A stretch of 64,000 bases of DNA from Dactylis glomerata (taxonomy: Eukaryota > Streptophyta > Magnoliopsida > Poales > Poaceae). The stretch's first letter is position 1. Each line of letters begins with the position of its first letter. Shown one piece after another: positions 22,992-33,720 of this stretch. Under the pieces are notes generated by a model. It was not told the DNA's origin, ran no database searches, and worked only from the letters and a program-made list of their open reading frames with translations. The stretch spans positions 308,111-372,110 of the forward strand of contig QXEO01000550.1 of NCBI GenBank assembly GCA_007115705.1, read 5' to 3'. The translations under genes were made by a program, and so were the position numbers.

Positions 22992-25177
22992 GCATAATTT
23001 GCTATTAGTCAAAGAGTAGTTATTAGGTGAAACATATCAAGGAACAAGTTAAGATATATCTAATACTTGTATAATATTCGTTGAGCATGATCCTTCAAAG
23101 TAGTTGACATTGTTGTTCCCATATTTATTTGTTTTTATAGTTGACAACATTCTGAACATGCATAGTTAATTATTTACATCAATGCCTAAGAATAGATGTG
23201 ATGTTTAATTGATATATTCTTCAAAAGAATAACTGTTAATGAATCAATTGTTGAAATAACAATGTTAGAGTTAGGAAATAACTCTCATTTAATTTTATGA
23301 TTTTTCCCAAATTTTACTATTTGAAATTTGTTCTAGGAAAATCATTTTAGGCATTAAAATTCTAATAGTAAAGTTTTTGGATTAATATTTAATAACAACA
23401 AATTATTAATTGGAATAACATTACTTAGGTTGTTGAAGTTTTATTTATTATTTGAATTTTTTTTTGAATTATCATCATTGGGTTTGAATTCAAAATTCAA
23501 ATACTAATTAAACAAGGTTTCAAATTTATTTCTAAATTATTTCACACAAGTATGCAAGATTATAATTTAAATAGATAGGTTATGTTTTTGTGATCATTTT
23601 GGTATATTATTTATATTTTTCTGATTTATATGAAATAGTTATAAATTTATCAAATTATAACTATTTTCAGAAATTTCAATTTGTAATAGATGAAACTTTT
23701 CTAACCGAGGCAGACCTACCCACACACTTTGACTGGTGGGGCGAATGCCCAGTCAGCTGCCACGCTTGCAATTGTCCCGGTCAAGGAGCTGACTGGGAAC
23801 GAGACTTCATCGCCGGCGAGGTGATCGACGACGACGGCGATGCCTAAGGGTTCCCGGGGACGCGCTAAGGATGATTTCGAACCAGAAATCTATAACGGAC
23901 AATTTGGTGGCGGCGCCCCCTCGAAAAGGTCACCGGAGTTGCTCCGGTGAGCCTCTACTGTGGCAGTGATCGATGGTCAAATTCAAAGTGGAGCTATGGA
24001 CCACGCGGGGATGCAATAGATGACTTTGTAGAAGCGCAAACTCACCAGGAGTTCGATGGTGTGCTCGATTTAGACCTCGGTGACCGGAGATGAGCTCACG
24101 ATCGTGGATTGTAGCGACGAACTGCAAAAGGGAACGATCAAATTCGCTTGATTCGGAACACCTCGGCTTGATTACTTCCGTATGGGTACTACTGGGAGCA
24201 CTGCGGAGCTCCAGGATTACTCCATGGTTGCTGGGGTGGCTTCAATCGGTGATGAGGATACACCACCAGAGCTAGGGTTTTGGGAGACAAGATGGGGAGC
24301 TCGAGATAGGAAGTGAGATGGGAACTAGGGTTCCTGTGGTGGCGGACAACCTTTTATGGACGTCAGGGAGCGGCGGCGGTCATCTTGGCGCGACGAGGAT
24401 GGATGACATCCCTGGCGCCACCGAGCTGCTTGACGCAACAAGGAAGATGATGACCTCCTCCGCTGTGTAAATCTGAAACAGTAAGTTGGTCGGGCTCCTG
24501 GTGGGCTGATCACTGGGCCGAGTTGGATGGGCTTCGGCTGGTAAACTCCTCTCCCCTATTTTTTCTATGTCAGTTCCTTTTCCTTTTTCTGATTTTCTAG
24601 TTTTGAGATTTCTAATTTGATTTGCAATTTTGTTTTGGAGGTTTTGAACTTATAAGTTCATATAAAATCAATCTAGGATATTCACTAACACAACACCTTC
24701 TGTCAGGATATAATTAGGCGTATTATCACATTTATTAAGTTAAATTTTGATTAGGTTTGAATGGAATCTTGATGGCATGATTTTCTAATATCTTCTTTTT
24801 AGGGTTGGAATTATTTTCCTCAGTCTTGTGCAATCCCAAATGAAATTTCAGTAGTATTCTTAAGACTTTGAATTACCTAATGATATCACATGTCTCAGAC
24901 AAAGAAGATATGCTTGATATCAAGATTTGTTCCCTATTGATAAGTTGATCACTAATGTGATGAATGAGATTTGGACTCAAAAGTATTGACACCACTCTTG
25001 GATTTGGAGACAGTACATGGTTCTAGGGCTTTGCTTATGATCACAATATGATACATAAGTGAGAATGATATTTTAGAATGAATCTCCAAATAAATGGACA
25101 AGAGGATATGGAACTTGATAGAGTGTAATTACACTCCTCCAGAATATATGGTACTGACTCCTAGAATGGAATCTAGG
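22992..25177 (-). repeat. LARD 3' LTR, block 3 (contains LTR promoter)
   Basis: Collinear with about 48570-50759. It is AT-rich up to 23690, then a GC-rich block (23690-24560) that on the minus strand looks like a promoter and leader. Small ORFs in the block differ between the two LTRs and are not supported as genes. Confidence 0.86.
24350..24359 (-). promoter_or_regulatory. LARD LTR TATA-like box
   Basis: CCATAAAAGG on the minus strand is followed by a GC-rich leader with AACCCTAG motifs. It is conserved at 49933-49942 in the other LTR and points the same way as the element. Predicted from sequence only. Confidence 0.5.
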
Positions 25178-25512
25178 TGACAAGGGTATAGTTAATAGAA
25201 CCCGTTAGTTGAGTACCCCTAAGGCCCGTATAGCTAGGCCCAATTGTAATGACAGTCGAATACGAGTTCTTACCGTATGTCGATATTGTAATCTGTATCG
25301 GACCCTACCCGATCCTCGAGACCTGGCCACCTATATATGGGGGCCAGGAGGGGACGGTGTAGGCCAGATTGAAAGCAAGCCAGGTTGAACACCCACGTTT
25401 ACTTTCGACATATACCTATTTCGACTAACTTTACCTTCGAGTTCATCCGACGCCCTATCTCCCCGATCCTATGTCCTTCATTTAGGACATTTGTCGAGTT
25501 AACACCTCGTCA
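25178..25512 (+). repeat. Element C 5' LTR
   Basis: 335 bp, TG...CA. It contains a TATATAT box at about 25332-25338 between inverted copies of CCTGGCC (25322-25328) and GGCCAGG (25342-25348). Confidence 0.92.
25322..25348 (+). promoter_or_regulatory. Palindrome-flanked TATA box in element C LTR
   Basis: CCTGGCC, then a CTATATATGG core, then GGCCAGG. The same 27-bp design occurs at 43049-43075 and, with a slightly different core, at 52768-52794 in element D. It is the likely core promoter of this family. Confidence 0.6.
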
Positions 25513-25514
25513 AT

Positions 25515-25532
25515 TGGCGCCGACCGTGGGGA
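25515..25532 (+). other. Element C primer binding site
   Basis: TGGCGCCGACCGTGGGGA, two bases after the LTR. It is distinct from the iMet site of A, B, E1 and the LARD; this type is typical of Retand-like elements. D carries the same sequence. Confidence 0.75.
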
Positions 25533-25549
25533 CTCTGGGCGTTGGAGTC

Positions 25550-28500
25550 ATGAATTCGACGGCTTTTTCGCTTTTAGCCAATAGCAGTTCAGAACTCGAC
25601 GGAAGTCAGGAGATGGAGTTAACAATTGGAAGTTTGAGCATCTTCGTCGGACCATCGGGTTTGTCCCGCCTCTCAGATTCGACGAAACAAGATCCGTCGG
25701 CAAGCAAGCCCGAAACAGAGATAATACTGGAATCATCAGAAGGCTCTTCCAGCGAGGTAAACTCGCCGGTCAGCCTGAAAAAAGCACCAATCGCAGAAGG
25801 CGACAAAATTCGGGAAAATTTCGACTCAGAAGAAAAGATAAGTCAAACATAGAACAGTGCAAGGGACTTCGCCGTTGGAAGCAATGGCGTCTCTAAAGTG
25901 CATCAGCTATGCGTCATTATCACTGAGGCAGAAGAAGAGAACAACAACGAAGGAAGTAAAGAGGTCGACAGGCAAGTCGACAAAATAAAAGAATACAGCA
26001 AAAAGGATAAGGAGAAAGTCCACGTTTCGGCTGGCGAATGGAGAATGATCAAGTCAGCTATTAATCATGGTACAGAAGTACCCGAAGGATCGAGAAGAGA
26101 AGTTCTAATGGGATATTAGTATGCATTATACCAACACAGGAAGAAACTAAGGGAGGAAAGAGACATGGTTTTTCAAGTCAATAACAGTATATCAAAGGAA
26201 GAATACTGGGAAGACTATAGTGAAGATTCAGAGTACAGCAGAGAAAGGCGCGGAGACCCAAAACACAACAGGAGGGCAACAGCACGCAGTAGAGAACAAA
26301 GGTACTCAAGGAGCCCTACCCCACAGCTAGAAGAGGAGGAAGATGACTTTATACAAGAAACGCCAGAAGCAGCGTTGGTAGCAGCACAGGCGTATTTACT
26401 AACTACAAGACCAGAACCTGGGGATCCGCGAGAAGATATGCACCAAGCCGCGATACGAAGCCTCGGAATAGTGGAGAGCAAGATCAGGGAAAAAGGCCCA
26501 GAGACAAAGTCGACAAACTACAAGGAAAATCAAAAGGAGAAGCTCAGATACAACTTCACAGATAACGAGTATAGCGAATCATCAGAAGAGGAAAGGCGAC
26601 ACAAGAGGAAGGAGGACGCAAGAAGTATAATAGCGCAAGCTCGAGTAAATAAATCACGCCACGCCTGGAGGGAAGAAAATTATGAAGACGACGATAAAGA
26701 GATGGGCGCATTATGCTTTACCCGCAGGGTTCGCAAAACGCGGGTACCCAAAGGATTCAAATTGCCACACGACCAGCATAAGTATGACGGGTCGCAAGAA
26801 CCTACCCTATGGTTATCGGACTATTTGCAGGCAGTGCAGATATTAGGGGGAACAAAAGCGACTGCAATGCAAAGTTTGCAGCTACACCTCACCGGCGCAG
26901 CACGGTCATGGTTAAATACCCTACCCAACGAATCCATTGGAAGTTGGGGAGAACTTGAAAGCCAGTTCACAAGAAATTTTCGTTCAACATACAAGCGCCC
27001 AGCATCACTGGAGGAAGTTAAGGCGTGTGTGCAAAGGAAAGGCGAAACTCTGCGTTCTTATATACAACGATGGAGTATAATCAAAAACTCAGCAGAGGAC
27101 GTCTCCGACGAACGAGCAATAGACGCTTTTTCGGCTAGACTTCGTCGCTCAGATCTCGTGGAAGAAATAGGAAGAACAAGACCTACAACAGTAGCCGAGC
27201 TAATGGAAGATGCCAACAAATTTGCTGATGGAGAAGACGCATACAATAACAAAAGGGGACGCTCACCAGAAGTCGACAGAATAAGCAAACAGAGGAGACG
27301 TTACCGCAGCAGGGATAACCAAGGAAGGCGAAATCAGGTAGCCGCGGGCTACGCAGCAGAACAAGAGGAAGGATATGTAAGCAGGAGGTTTCAGGCAAAA
27401 GGAGCAGAAACATCGAGATACTCCGGCCCTTCGGCCGAGGATATGTTATACGGACCTTGTCGAATCCACTACGCATATCTTGATGGGAAAAGAGTCTCAA
27501 ATCACCAGATGAAGGATTGTAGAATGTTCCTAAGGCTACAAAGTGCCATGGGTTCAAACCAAGGAGGATGGCAAGGAGAGAAGCACACAACTCAAGGATA
27601 TCAAATGCAAAGGCTAGCAAGGCACCTAGAGTCAAAAGTTTACATATCAGCTATGATTCAACCAGTGCCCAAGTCAAAGAAAGAGCGAAAGAGCATATCC
27701 AGGCAAGTAAACCTAGCAATATCGTCACCACCAGCTACCACAGAGTACCTACGGTGGTCAGATCAACCAGTTAAGTTCAGTAGAGCAGACCACCCGACGA
27801 AAGTTCCTAGGCCAGGCCACTCGCCTATGGTCTTAAAGGCGCAAATAGGAGGGTACGACATCGGAAGAGTATTCATGGATGCAGGGAGTGGCATAAACTT
27901 AATATATGCTAGAACACTGAAGGCAATGTGTATCTCGCTATCGAGTCTAAAGCCAACAGACTGCTCCTTCCATGGAATAGTACCAGGAGCCGCAAACTAC
28001 CCTTTGGGAAGAATAGAACTCGACGTCTGCTTTGGCAGTAGCAGCAATTACCGCAGAGAGAAGCTGGAATTTGAAGTTATGGACTGGCCGTCACAATACC
28101 ACGCAATCCTGGGGTGCCCAACATTTGCGAAATTCATGGCAGTGCCCCATTACGCGTATCTTACGCTAAAAATCCCAGGACCCAAAGGAACAATTACAGT
28201 GCAAGGGAGCTTTGAAGTAGCCAATACATGTGATAGAGAATTCAATAGGATGGCGCAAACCTTCGGCATGACAGCAGAATATGAGAGGCTAAAAGGAGAA
28301 ACGGATCATAATGTTCTACCCGACGTTGGACGATCCCTGCCAGATCAGGCTTTCGACACAACTCAGGACTCGAAGAAGGTCCAGGTCCACCCTACAGATC
28401 CAAACAAGACGACATCAATTGCGGTGAACTTGGATCCCGCATAGAAAAGCGCGCTCGTCGAGTTCCTCCATGAGCGCTGGGAAATCTTTGCCTGGTGTCC

Positions 28501-31500
28501 ATCAGACATGCCAGGGGTTCCCAGGGAACTCGTCGAGCACGCATTAAATGTAGATCCCAAGGCAAAGCCAGTCAAGCAGCCATTGCGACGATTTGATGAA
28601 CCTAAAAGGAAGGCGATAGCATCAGAATTGCACAGACTAGAAAATGCCGGATTTATCAGAGAAATCAAAACTTCGAGTTGGGTGTCGAACCCAGTCATCG
28701 TACCCAAGGAGAACACAGACGTCCAAAGAGTATGTGTCGACTACACATCTCTCAATAAGCATTGTCCAAAGGATCCCTTCCCTCTACCCCGCATCGATCA
28801 GATAATCGATTCAACAGCGGGATGCGCGAGGCTTTCCTTTTTGGATGCATATTCTGGTTACAATCAGATCAAATTGAAGAAAGAAGACGAAGAAAAAACG
28901 GCCTTCATCACACCGTATGGAGTGTTTTGCTACCAAGTAATGCCGTTCGGCCTAAAAAATGCAGGAGCAACTTATCAACGGATGATGCAAAATTGCCTCG
29001 GAAGCCAAATAGGACGCAACATCCAAGTCTACATTGATGATGTTGTCATCACCACAAGAGAGGAGAACTCTTTAATCATCGACTTGGCAGAAACCTTTGA
29101 CAACCTGAGCAGGTACAAACTTAAGCTTAACCCGACAAAATGTTCCTTCGGCGTATCAGCAGGGCAACTTTTGGGGTTTCTGGTATCGGCACGAGGAATA
29201 GAGGCGAACCCAGAGAAGATTCAAGCAATTTTAACAATGGGGAAACCCACGAAGCTACACGACGTACAGAAACTCGCGAGATGCGTTGCGGCATTAAGTC
29301 GCTTCGTTGCTCGATTGGGAGAAAAGGTGCTTCCTTTCTATGCACTTATGAAGAAGTCAGATGATAAATTTGAATGGACAGAAGAAGCAGACGCAGCTTT
29401 TGCACAGTTGAAAAAAGTGCTTTCCACGCCGCCAGTGCTGGTCGCACCAAAAGAAAAAGAACCACTACTACTCTACATCGCCGCAACCCACCAGGTGGTA
29501 AGCACAGTACTAGTAGTCGAAAGAAGTGAAGAAGGAAAAGCCCACGGCATCCAGAGGCCAGTATATTTCATCAGTGAAGTATTATCTCCGACAAAACAGA
29601 GGTACCCGCATTATCAGAAACTTGCGTATAGTGTTTTCACAACTGCACGAAAACTGTGACAGTACTTTGCGGTGCACCCAATTATAGTGGTCAATGAAGC
29701 GCCACTGTCGAATATATTGAACAATCCTTTAGCAACAGGATGTGTCTCTTTGTGGGGAATCGAGCTATCTCCCATGGACATCACGTACAAAAAAAGGAAG
29801 GCGATTAAGTCGCAAGTCTTGCCAGATTTTACGGCAGAGTGGCTGGAGCTGCAGAGCACGGGACCACCAGACTTATCCAGTGTTTGGACAATGTACTTCG
29901 ACGGTTCTAAAAGACTCCAAGGCGCAGGCGCAGGAGTGGTCTTGATATCGCCCCACGGCAACAAATTGAAGTATGTCTTAAAGATGAGTTTTCCACAGGC
30001 TTCTAATAACGAAGCAGAATACGAGGCTTTGTTGCACGGAATGAAGATGGCTAAAGCATGTGGAGCAACTCGCCTAAAAATATTTGGAGATTCTAACCTC
30101 GTTGTCCAGCAAGTTATGAACAGATGTGACACAATCAATGACAACATGATGGCTTACAAGAATCTATATCATTATCTCGAAGGAACATTCGATGGATGCG
30201 AAGTCTCGCACATAAGCAGGAATAGTAATGAAGAAGCCGACAATTTGGCAAATATTGGGTCACAATGCTTACCCGTGCCGTCCGGAGTATTTTGGGAAGA
30301 AATAGTAGAAAGATCAATAAAAAGTGGAAAAAGCTCGACTACTGCAGCAGACTCGGGGGCTACGTCAGAGCCAGAGGAGGTCATGATGATAGAAGAAACC
30401 TGGATGCAGCCATATCTTGCATACATGATAAATAAATAATTACCAGACGATGCAGTGGAAGCCAAGAGGATAACTCGACGATCGAAAGCATTTGTCGTGT
30501 TGCAGGGGAAATTGTACAAGAAGAGTATTACTGGCGTTTTGCAGCGTTGTGTAACGCCCCAGGAAGGACAAACAATATTAAAAGATATACACGGCGGAGT
30601 GTGCGGCCATCATGCTAGCAGCAGAGCAATAGCAGCAAAGGCTTTCCGAGCAGGATTTTATTGGCTAACAGCCATCGAAGACGCGAAAGATATAGTTCGA
30701 AAGTGTGAAGCATGTCAAAGATTTGCATCTAGACCGCATGCACCAGCAGCAGAGCTACAAACAATACCATTGTCCTGGCCCTTTGCGCAATGGGGCCTCG
30801 ATATGGTGGGAAAGTTGCACAAATCCTGGCCAGGAGGGCATGTTTACATGCTAGTGGCAGTCGATAAATTTACCAAGTGGGTGGAAGCGGCCCCGGTAAC
30901 AACTCAAGATTCGACAGCAGCAATCAGCTTCATCAAGTCGATAGTATTCCATTTTGGTGTACCATATAGCATCATCACAGACAACGGGACAAACTTCACT
31001 TCAAAGGAATTCAAGAATTATTGCGAAGGACTAGGGATCAAGCTCAAATTCGCATCTGTGGCACACCCGAAGACAAATGGGCAAGTCGAAAAAGCCAATG
31101 GCCTAATATGTAGTGGGATAAAAAAGAGGCTCTTAGCACCTCCCGAGAAAGCCAAGGGCGCTTGGGTAGAAGAATTGCCCTCCGTTCTTTGGAGCCTAAG
31201 AACTACGCCTAACGCAGCAACTCAAGAAACTCCTTTCTTCCTGGTCCATGGCGCAGAAGCCGTGCTTCCAGTTGAAGTTACACATGAGGCCCCAAGAGTG
31301 ACGGCATACGATGAGACAACATCAACAGAAGCATTGCAAAATGATGTTGATGCGCTAGATGAAGCAAGAGATAAGGCCTTGGAAAGAGCGACTCAGTATC
31401 AACAGAGTCTACGAAACTACCACAGCAGTCGAGTTCGTCCGCGATCCTTCGTGGTGGGAGACCTAGTTTTGCGGCTCAGGCAAGACAGCCACGGCAAATT

Positions 31501-31636
31501 GGAGTCCCCTTGGGTGGGACCTTACATCGTCACAGATGTAATACCAGGAGGAGCATATCGACTACAAGACAAGAAGACACGGAAAGACGAGAGCAACCCA
31601 TGGAATGCAGAGCAGCTACGGCGTTTTTACGCGTAG
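25550..31636 (+). pseudogene. Element C gag-pol: one frame interrupted by five stop codons
   Basis: From the ATG at 25550 one reading frame of 2029 codons runs to 31636 without any frameshift. It is broken by TAG 25850, TAG 26117, TAG 28442, TGA 29657 and TAA 30437. Domains: gag core (about residues 420-565), protease-like FMDAGSG (about 777), RT (about 1005-1215) with YIDD in QVYIDDVVI, and a first RNase H (about 1305-1385). A second RNase H follows from MYFDGSKRLQGAGAG (about 1447-1560). Integrase has an HHCC finger ending KCEACQRF (about 1681-1724) and a core in GLDMVGKL, IITDNGTNF and NGQVEKANG. The double RNase H is the hallmark of the Tat lineage. No zinc knuckle is seen in gag. It cannot make a full product unless the stops are read through. 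Confidence 0.9.
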
Positions 31637-32053
31637 AATAAATCTAGTGGTATCAGTGAACTCTAGTTAACCTTCTGAACCCAGAACATGAGGCCACAGG
31701 TCAGGCTCTTTGGGTTGAACTCGACAAAATTGTACAAGTATTTTTACTTCTCCGCTCGGGGGCTTCAACCCTCAGGTCGTACGAAAGGAATTTTTATCGC
31801 GACTTTGAGATCTTTCTTCACTATAAGGTTGTGCAGACAACCCGATAAATATTCAAACAACTTGGTTCGCAAAAGAACCTGACATTCTTCATATCAATTG
31901 GTTCGCAAAGAACCCGATATATGGAAAGCATACCTCAGAACAATGATTTGTTTTCATGGTACTAGTAAAAACATCAAAACAGAGTACGAATATTCATTAC
32001 AGATAACATGGCAACAAGGACATTATCAAACGAAATTACATAAAAAACAGATC
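31637..32053 (+). other. Element C 3' region before the antisense unit
   Basis: Non-coding. It holds CTCGGGGGCT at 31755-31764, which recurs at 32907 and 32995, and two short hairpins of the form GGTTCGCAAA(A)GAACC near 31865 and 31901. Confidence 0.55.
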
Positions 32054-32640
32054 CTAATAGAAGTGGACTTCAGCTTCATACTTCTTCTGGCACTGGGTGC
32101 CATCATAGATCTTCACGACGAACTTCGACGTGCCGATGTGGAAGTCGAAGGCCATGAAGAAGCCTTGGTGGATGTCGTGGTCTTCTGCAAACTGCGACCA
32201 GCCACCCTTAAAGTACTGCTCGCCGTTGCCATCATACCAAACCTCCACTTCATATGGAGTCCTACTACCAGATTGCTCGCGAAGAACTGCTTCTCGCAGT
32301 TCACGCCGATCCATGAACTTTGTGAAATTCAGCGGCAGACGCTGAATCTCGCGGCACTGCGCCATGGCAATGCAGAAGAAAGAGAAGATCCTGGGAAGAG
32401 CAGCAGGAGCAACAGGAGCAGCAGGAGGAGGAGCGGTCGGACCTGGGGAGCGCCAGTCACCTTGGGCTTGTTTTTGCTACCAGGTGGGCGGCCGGGACGA
32501 CGCTTAACCGGAGCGGCTGATGATGCTCCTGCGGCGGCTGGAGTTGTGTTGCTCTTGTTCTTGCTTCCACGAGGGCGACCCCGACCTCGCGGCGCCACCG
32601 GAGAACCAAGGTTCAGACGAGAGCCATCTGCGTCAGCCAT
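32054..32640 (-). pseudogene. Antisense gene in element C: AT-hook plus B3-type DNA-binding protein, frameshifted
   Basis: On the minus strand an ATG at 32640 opens a basic N-terminus with two classic AT-hooks, RGRGRPRGSKNK and KRRPGRPPGSKNK, then Ala/Pro-rich linkers. A second frame (to 32054) carries a B3-type domain: LPLNFTKFMD, then VEVWYDGNGEQYFKGGW, SQFAEDHDIHQGF, and FVVKIYDG. The two frames overlap at 32329-32365. In the second frame the linker just upstream reads as Pro/Ala-rich, so a single small indel around 32440-32470 has probably split one protein of about 195 aa. AT-hooks bind AT-rich minor grooves and B3 domains are plant transcription-factor folds, so a chromatin or DNA-binding role is likely. 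Antisense ORFs are known from Tat/Retand elements, but this domain pair is my own reading. A TATA box lies upstream. Confidence 0.72.
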
Positions 32641-32741
32641 GTGGACAAGGGAAAAGGCTAGAAAACCCTAGATGAGAGAGAGAAGATGATGCGGCAGAGG
32701 AGGAATCTGATTAGGGTTTTTACCCTTGCCAAAAGGTGCTT

Positions 32742-32749
32742 TATTTATA
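32742..32749 (-). promoter_or_regulatory. TATA box for the antisense AT-hook/B3 unit
   Basis: TATAAATA on the minus strand, about 100 bases upstream of the ATG at 32640. A telo-box-like AAAAACCCTAA (32711-32721) lies between them, a motif common near plant transcription starts. Predicted only. Confidence 0.55.
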
Positions 32750-32759
32750 AGCACGTATT

Positions 32760-33367
32760 ATCGGGCCCCCATGATAAGCAAAGCCCATCAACGTATTCTA
32801 CAAAAGAGTTAAATTCTGCACGAAGCAGACGATAAACACCAAAGGAGGAAAAAAATAATAAGAAGGGGAGAGTGTGGTTGCATTATACAAAAGACTTCGC
32901 CTTGGGCTCGGGGGCTTGTACACAGGAGATATTACAAGGGAAAAGACGAAGTAAATTTTGAGCCTATGCTTGTCTACAAGTATTCAAACATAGCCTCGGG
33001 GGCTACTCCCATCAGGAGCGCTGAGCGTGCACCCGATAGAGGATGAGATAATCAATATCGAGGATGAGGAAAGTATATCATACAAACTTCGACTATATAG
33101 TCGACAAAATGCAAAGAGATTACTCCCATCGGGAGCGAGTTCTATGGTTGTTGAAACCCGAATATTTTCAGTCGAAATTTGACTGCGACATAAGATTCTC
33201 GAGTTATGTTATCGCAACGCAACTCGAATGCCGTGACTTGTCGCGAAGGTAAGACCCCAGGATCCGTCCTGTGTGGCCTGGTATACGCACATGGATGCGC
33301 TCTGCTGGTATGTATCCGTGTCTACGACGCGAAGAAAATCCTGGTGGACGCACTGGGTACCCCGAGA
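32760..33367 (+). other. Element C 3' region with CTCGGGGGCT repeats
   Basis: No ORF is supported. CTCGGGGGCT occurs at 32907-32916 and 32995-33004, and ACTCCCATC(A/G)GGAGCG occurs near 33006 and 33122 as a palindromic motif. The stretch is interrupted by the CACTA at 33368 and resumes at 42584. Confidence 0.55.
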
Positions 33368-33390
33368 CACTACAAGAAATGTGTTGACTA
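33368..33390 (+). repeat. CACTA terminal inverted repeat, left
   Basis: A 23-bp perfect inverted match to 42561-42583, starting CACTACAAGAAA. Confidence 0.95.
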
Positions 33391-33720
33391 CTGACGCTCA
33401 AAATTCGTCATAAAATCGTCATAATGGTTGATTTGTGACGATTTTATGACGAAAAAATCATCGTCAAAAACGGGGCGTCGTTGATGATCGAACATGACGA
33501 ATTCGCTGAGATCGGCATAACCGGCTATGACGATATTGGACCGTCATAACGCTTATGACGATATAATATCGTCATGGGCAAATTGGAGAGGCCACATCAG
33601 CAATCCGATATGGCATACACGTGGCAGGAGGCCACATCAGCAATCCAACGTAGAATACACGTGGCATATACGTGGCAGACATGTAAATCGAAATCAGCCC
33701 AGTCCATTTCAGTGATCTGT
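33391..33720. repeat. CACTA left subterminal repeats
   Basis: About ten copies of ATGACGAT/TCGTCAT-like 8-mers in both orientations to 33575, plausibly transposase-binding sites. They are followed by a roughly 40-bp direct repeat (GAGGCCACATCAGCAATCC at about 33590 and 33629) with ACACGTGGCA motifs. Confidence 0.75.

Noticed and set aside
23590..23847. 85-codon ORF in the LARD LTR as a host exon
   Set aside because: Its frame is broken in the other LTR copy (near 49327) and it has no recognisable domain.
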